A stretch of 64,000 nt of DNA from Polynucleobacter tropicus (GTDB taxonomy: Bacteria; Pseudomonadota; Gammaproteobacteria; Burkholderiales; Burkholderiaceae): contig NZ_CP028942.1 in NCBI RefSeq assembly GCF_013307225.1, positions 310,001 through 374,000 on the forward strand, given 5' to 3'. The number at the start of each line of letters is the position of its first letter. Within the stretch, counting starts at the first letter, position 1. The notes under the pieces were generated by a model. That model worked only from the letters and a program-made list of their open reading frames with translations, was not told where the DNA came from and ran no database searches. The position numbers were made by a program, and so were the translations under genes. Positions 62,942 through 64,000 of this stretch are shown piece after piece.

Positions 62942-63241
62942 ATGCAGCCAACTAGATTACTAAGTAATTTCGATTTTGAAAAAGATCTACCTTTATGGAA
63001 GAGAGATGCTTCAGGTATTGCAATCGAGCGCAACTTTGTCTTTAAAGATTTTCAACAGGCATTTGACTTTATGACGCTGTGCGCAAACTATGCCGAGGAA
63101 ATAAATCATCATCCAGACTGGTCAAACTCTTGGAATCAAGTTAATGTGCGTTTAAGTACCCATTCAGAAAATGCACTAACGCAATTGGATGTGGAATTAG
63201 CTAAAGCAATGGATGGCTTTGCCATCCAAGTGCAAACGTAG
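62942..63241 (+). CDS. phhB: 4a-hydroxytetrahydrobiopterin dehydratase (PCD/DCoH)
   Basis: 99 residues, full length for the family. ANYAEEINHHPDWSNSWNQVNVRLSTHSENALTQLDVELA (about 57-96) contains the catalytic His pair and the His in STH. It recycles pterin cofactor after aromatic amino-acid hydroxylation; no phenylalanine hydroxylase gene lies next to it, so its target pathway is not shown here. 25 bases after rsuA. Confidence 0.92.
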   Translation: MQPTRLLSNFDFEKDLPLWKRDASGIAIERNFVFKDFQQAFDFMTLCANYAEEINHHPDWSNSWNQVNVRLSTHSENALTQLDVELAKAMDGFAIQVQT

Positions 63242-63243
63242 AT

Positions 63244-63459
63244 TTAATGCTCATCGCCTTCTTGATCCCCTTCATTGAGACTCATCAAGATAGTTGCTAA
63301 TAAGCCGTAGACTACTTCCGTCGAGATCATTCCGTCTTCATCTAACTCGTCAATGAGGTCATTGAGGCAGTCCTCAGTGGGTTCATTGAGCAGGGTCATG
63401 GCACATTCGCAGCCATAGTTAAAGTCTTCGTCGTTTTGAGATTGATATTCTTCGCTCAT
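63244..63459 (-). CDS. Small acidic protein, unknown function
   Basis: 71 residues with about one third Asp/Glu and three Cys (C17, C19 in GCECAM; C31). No recognised family. The ATG has AAAGGAAAAT upstream on the minus strand, supporting translation. Convergent with phhB with a two-base gap. A role in binding a protein or metal is possible but unproven. Confidence 0.6.
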   Translation of the reverse strand: MSEEYQSQNDEDFNYGCECAMTLLNEPTEDCLNDLIDELDEDGMISTEVVYGLLATILMSLNEGDQEGDEH

Positions 63460-63499
63460 GATTTTCCTTTAGGTGGTGCAATGTCTTTTGGCATTAATG

Positions 63500-64000
63500 C
63501 TAATTAATGAAGCTATTTAATTTCTCTTTCCACCACTTTGCCTGACCAGTGGTGGAGTGGCCTGAAGTGTAGATGCTTGCGGGGATTAAATAAAGTTCGG
63601 CATTTTTTACTTTTTTGAGTTGAATTTCCATAATGCCTAACTCTGGAGGATTGCGCTCATCATCTGCAGAGTTAATGGCAAGTACCTTGGCATTAATTTT
63701 TGACAACTCACTATCAGGATTGAAGTCTCTCGAAGATTCCCATTGGTATAAATAGTCATTGGCATCTATTGTGAAAGGAGCTGCCAAGCGGTCATTCACA
63801 ATCGCATCCGCCTTCTCGCTATTGGGGGCCAAGAACTGAAGATGTTGATTTCCGCCACTCGTGGCTAGAGGGTAAAAGACATTGGTAAATTGCGCACTTT
63901 TCGGTTGGGTCTTGTAGTTTCCTTCTTGCCAATCAGGATCTCTTCGAATCGATTCGGATATAAATCTACGCATCATCCAATTTCTTCCTGACATGGCGCT
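63500..64000 (-). CDS. Alpha/beta-hydrolase (homoserine O-acetyltransferase-like), 3' part
   Basis: C-terminal 167 residues; the frame remains open to the window edge, so the start is outside. KVLAINSADDERNPPE (catalytic-type Asp) and GHSTTGQAKWWKEKL (catalytic His) near the end fit the MetX/alpha-beta hydrolase fold. RRFISESIRRDPDWQEGNY resembles the MetX lid region. True MetX cannot be confirmed without the N-terminal nucleophile. Confidence 0.75.
   Translation of the reverse strand, partial: SAMSGRNWMMRRFISESIRRDPDWQEGNYKTQPKSAQFTNVFYPLATSGGNQHLQFLAPNSEKADAIVNDRLAAPFTIDANDYLYQWESSRDFNPDSELSKINAKVLAINSADDERNPPELGIMEIQLKKVKNAELYLIPASIYTSGHSTTGQAKWWKEKLNSFIN

Noticed and set aside
1..64000. 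tRNA, rRNA, CRISPR arrays, insertion sequences, prophage or restriction/defence genes
   Set aside because: Intergenic regions and all major proteins were read for these, and none was recognised. A covariance-model search would be needed to exclude small RNAs.

Overview
The window looks like a chromosomal segment of a small-genome freshwater betaproteobacterium of the Burkholderiaceae, most likely Polynucleobacter or a close relative. This is inferred from the mix of genes (monomeric isocitrate dehydrogenase, cysI-DUF934-cobA-cbiX, livH/livM-livG/livF, darP, a BLUF photoreceptor) and a moderate base composition. The genus is not proven by any marker inside the window. No rRNA, tRNA, CRISPR array, insertion sequence or prophage was seen.

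Region 1 (1-28387) is a surface-polysaccharide (O-antigen or capsule-like) locus. It is visibly richer in A+T than the rest and often uses GTG and TTG starts. It encodes an ABC flippase (5' end outside the window), a methyltransferase, about nine glycosyltransferases, a Wzy-like polymerase/ligase and a Wzx flippase. Nucleotide-sugar enzymes are FdtA/QdtA- and FdtB/QdtB-like proteins (dTDP-3-amino-3,6-dideoxyhexose), WecB and WecC (UDP-ManNAcA), a WbpM/PglF-type 4,6-dehydratase, a PglE-like aminotransferase with a GNAT acetyltransferase, and a WbpV-like epimerase/reductase. A second, soluble dehydratase is also present. Three different enzymes could start glycan assembly on undecaprenyl phosphate: two monotopic sugar transferases and one WecA/WbpL-like polytopic one. 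One glycosyltransferase (8220-9279) is split by a frameshift. Three genes on the minus strand (18571-21684) form a separate tight module inside the locus.

Region 2 (28483-42737) is mixed housekeeping. It holds a Ca2+/H+ antiporter, a sulfite-reductase/siroheme group (cysI, DUF934, cobA, with cbiX convergent), an OafA/SGNH acyltransferase, a secreted serine hydrolase, small membrane proteins, a HdeD-like protein, a second acyltransferase, darP, a GMC oxidoreductase and an EamA-type exporter. cysH, cysD and cysN, which I expect between DUF934 and cobA in related bacteria, are absent here.

Region 3 (42891-47782) is a branched-chain amino-acid (or similar) ABC importer: binding protein, LivH, a LivM-LivG fusion, LivF. 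It is followed by a clear bidirectional terminator.

Region 4 (47865-64000) has a predicted Fur-controlled outer-membrane protein, a secreted DNA/RNA nuclease, a lytic transglycosylase, an FKBP isomerase, an MFS transporter and isocitrate dehydrogenase. A BLUF blue-light sensor comes next, then a plus-strand run of MsrP, lipocalin, MBL hydrolase, SDR, a Tat-exported FAH-family protein and a ModA-like binding protein. The end carries DUF2889, RsuA-type pseudouridine synthase, pterin dehydratase, a small acidic protein, and the C-terminal part of an alpha/beta hydrolase that runs off the window.
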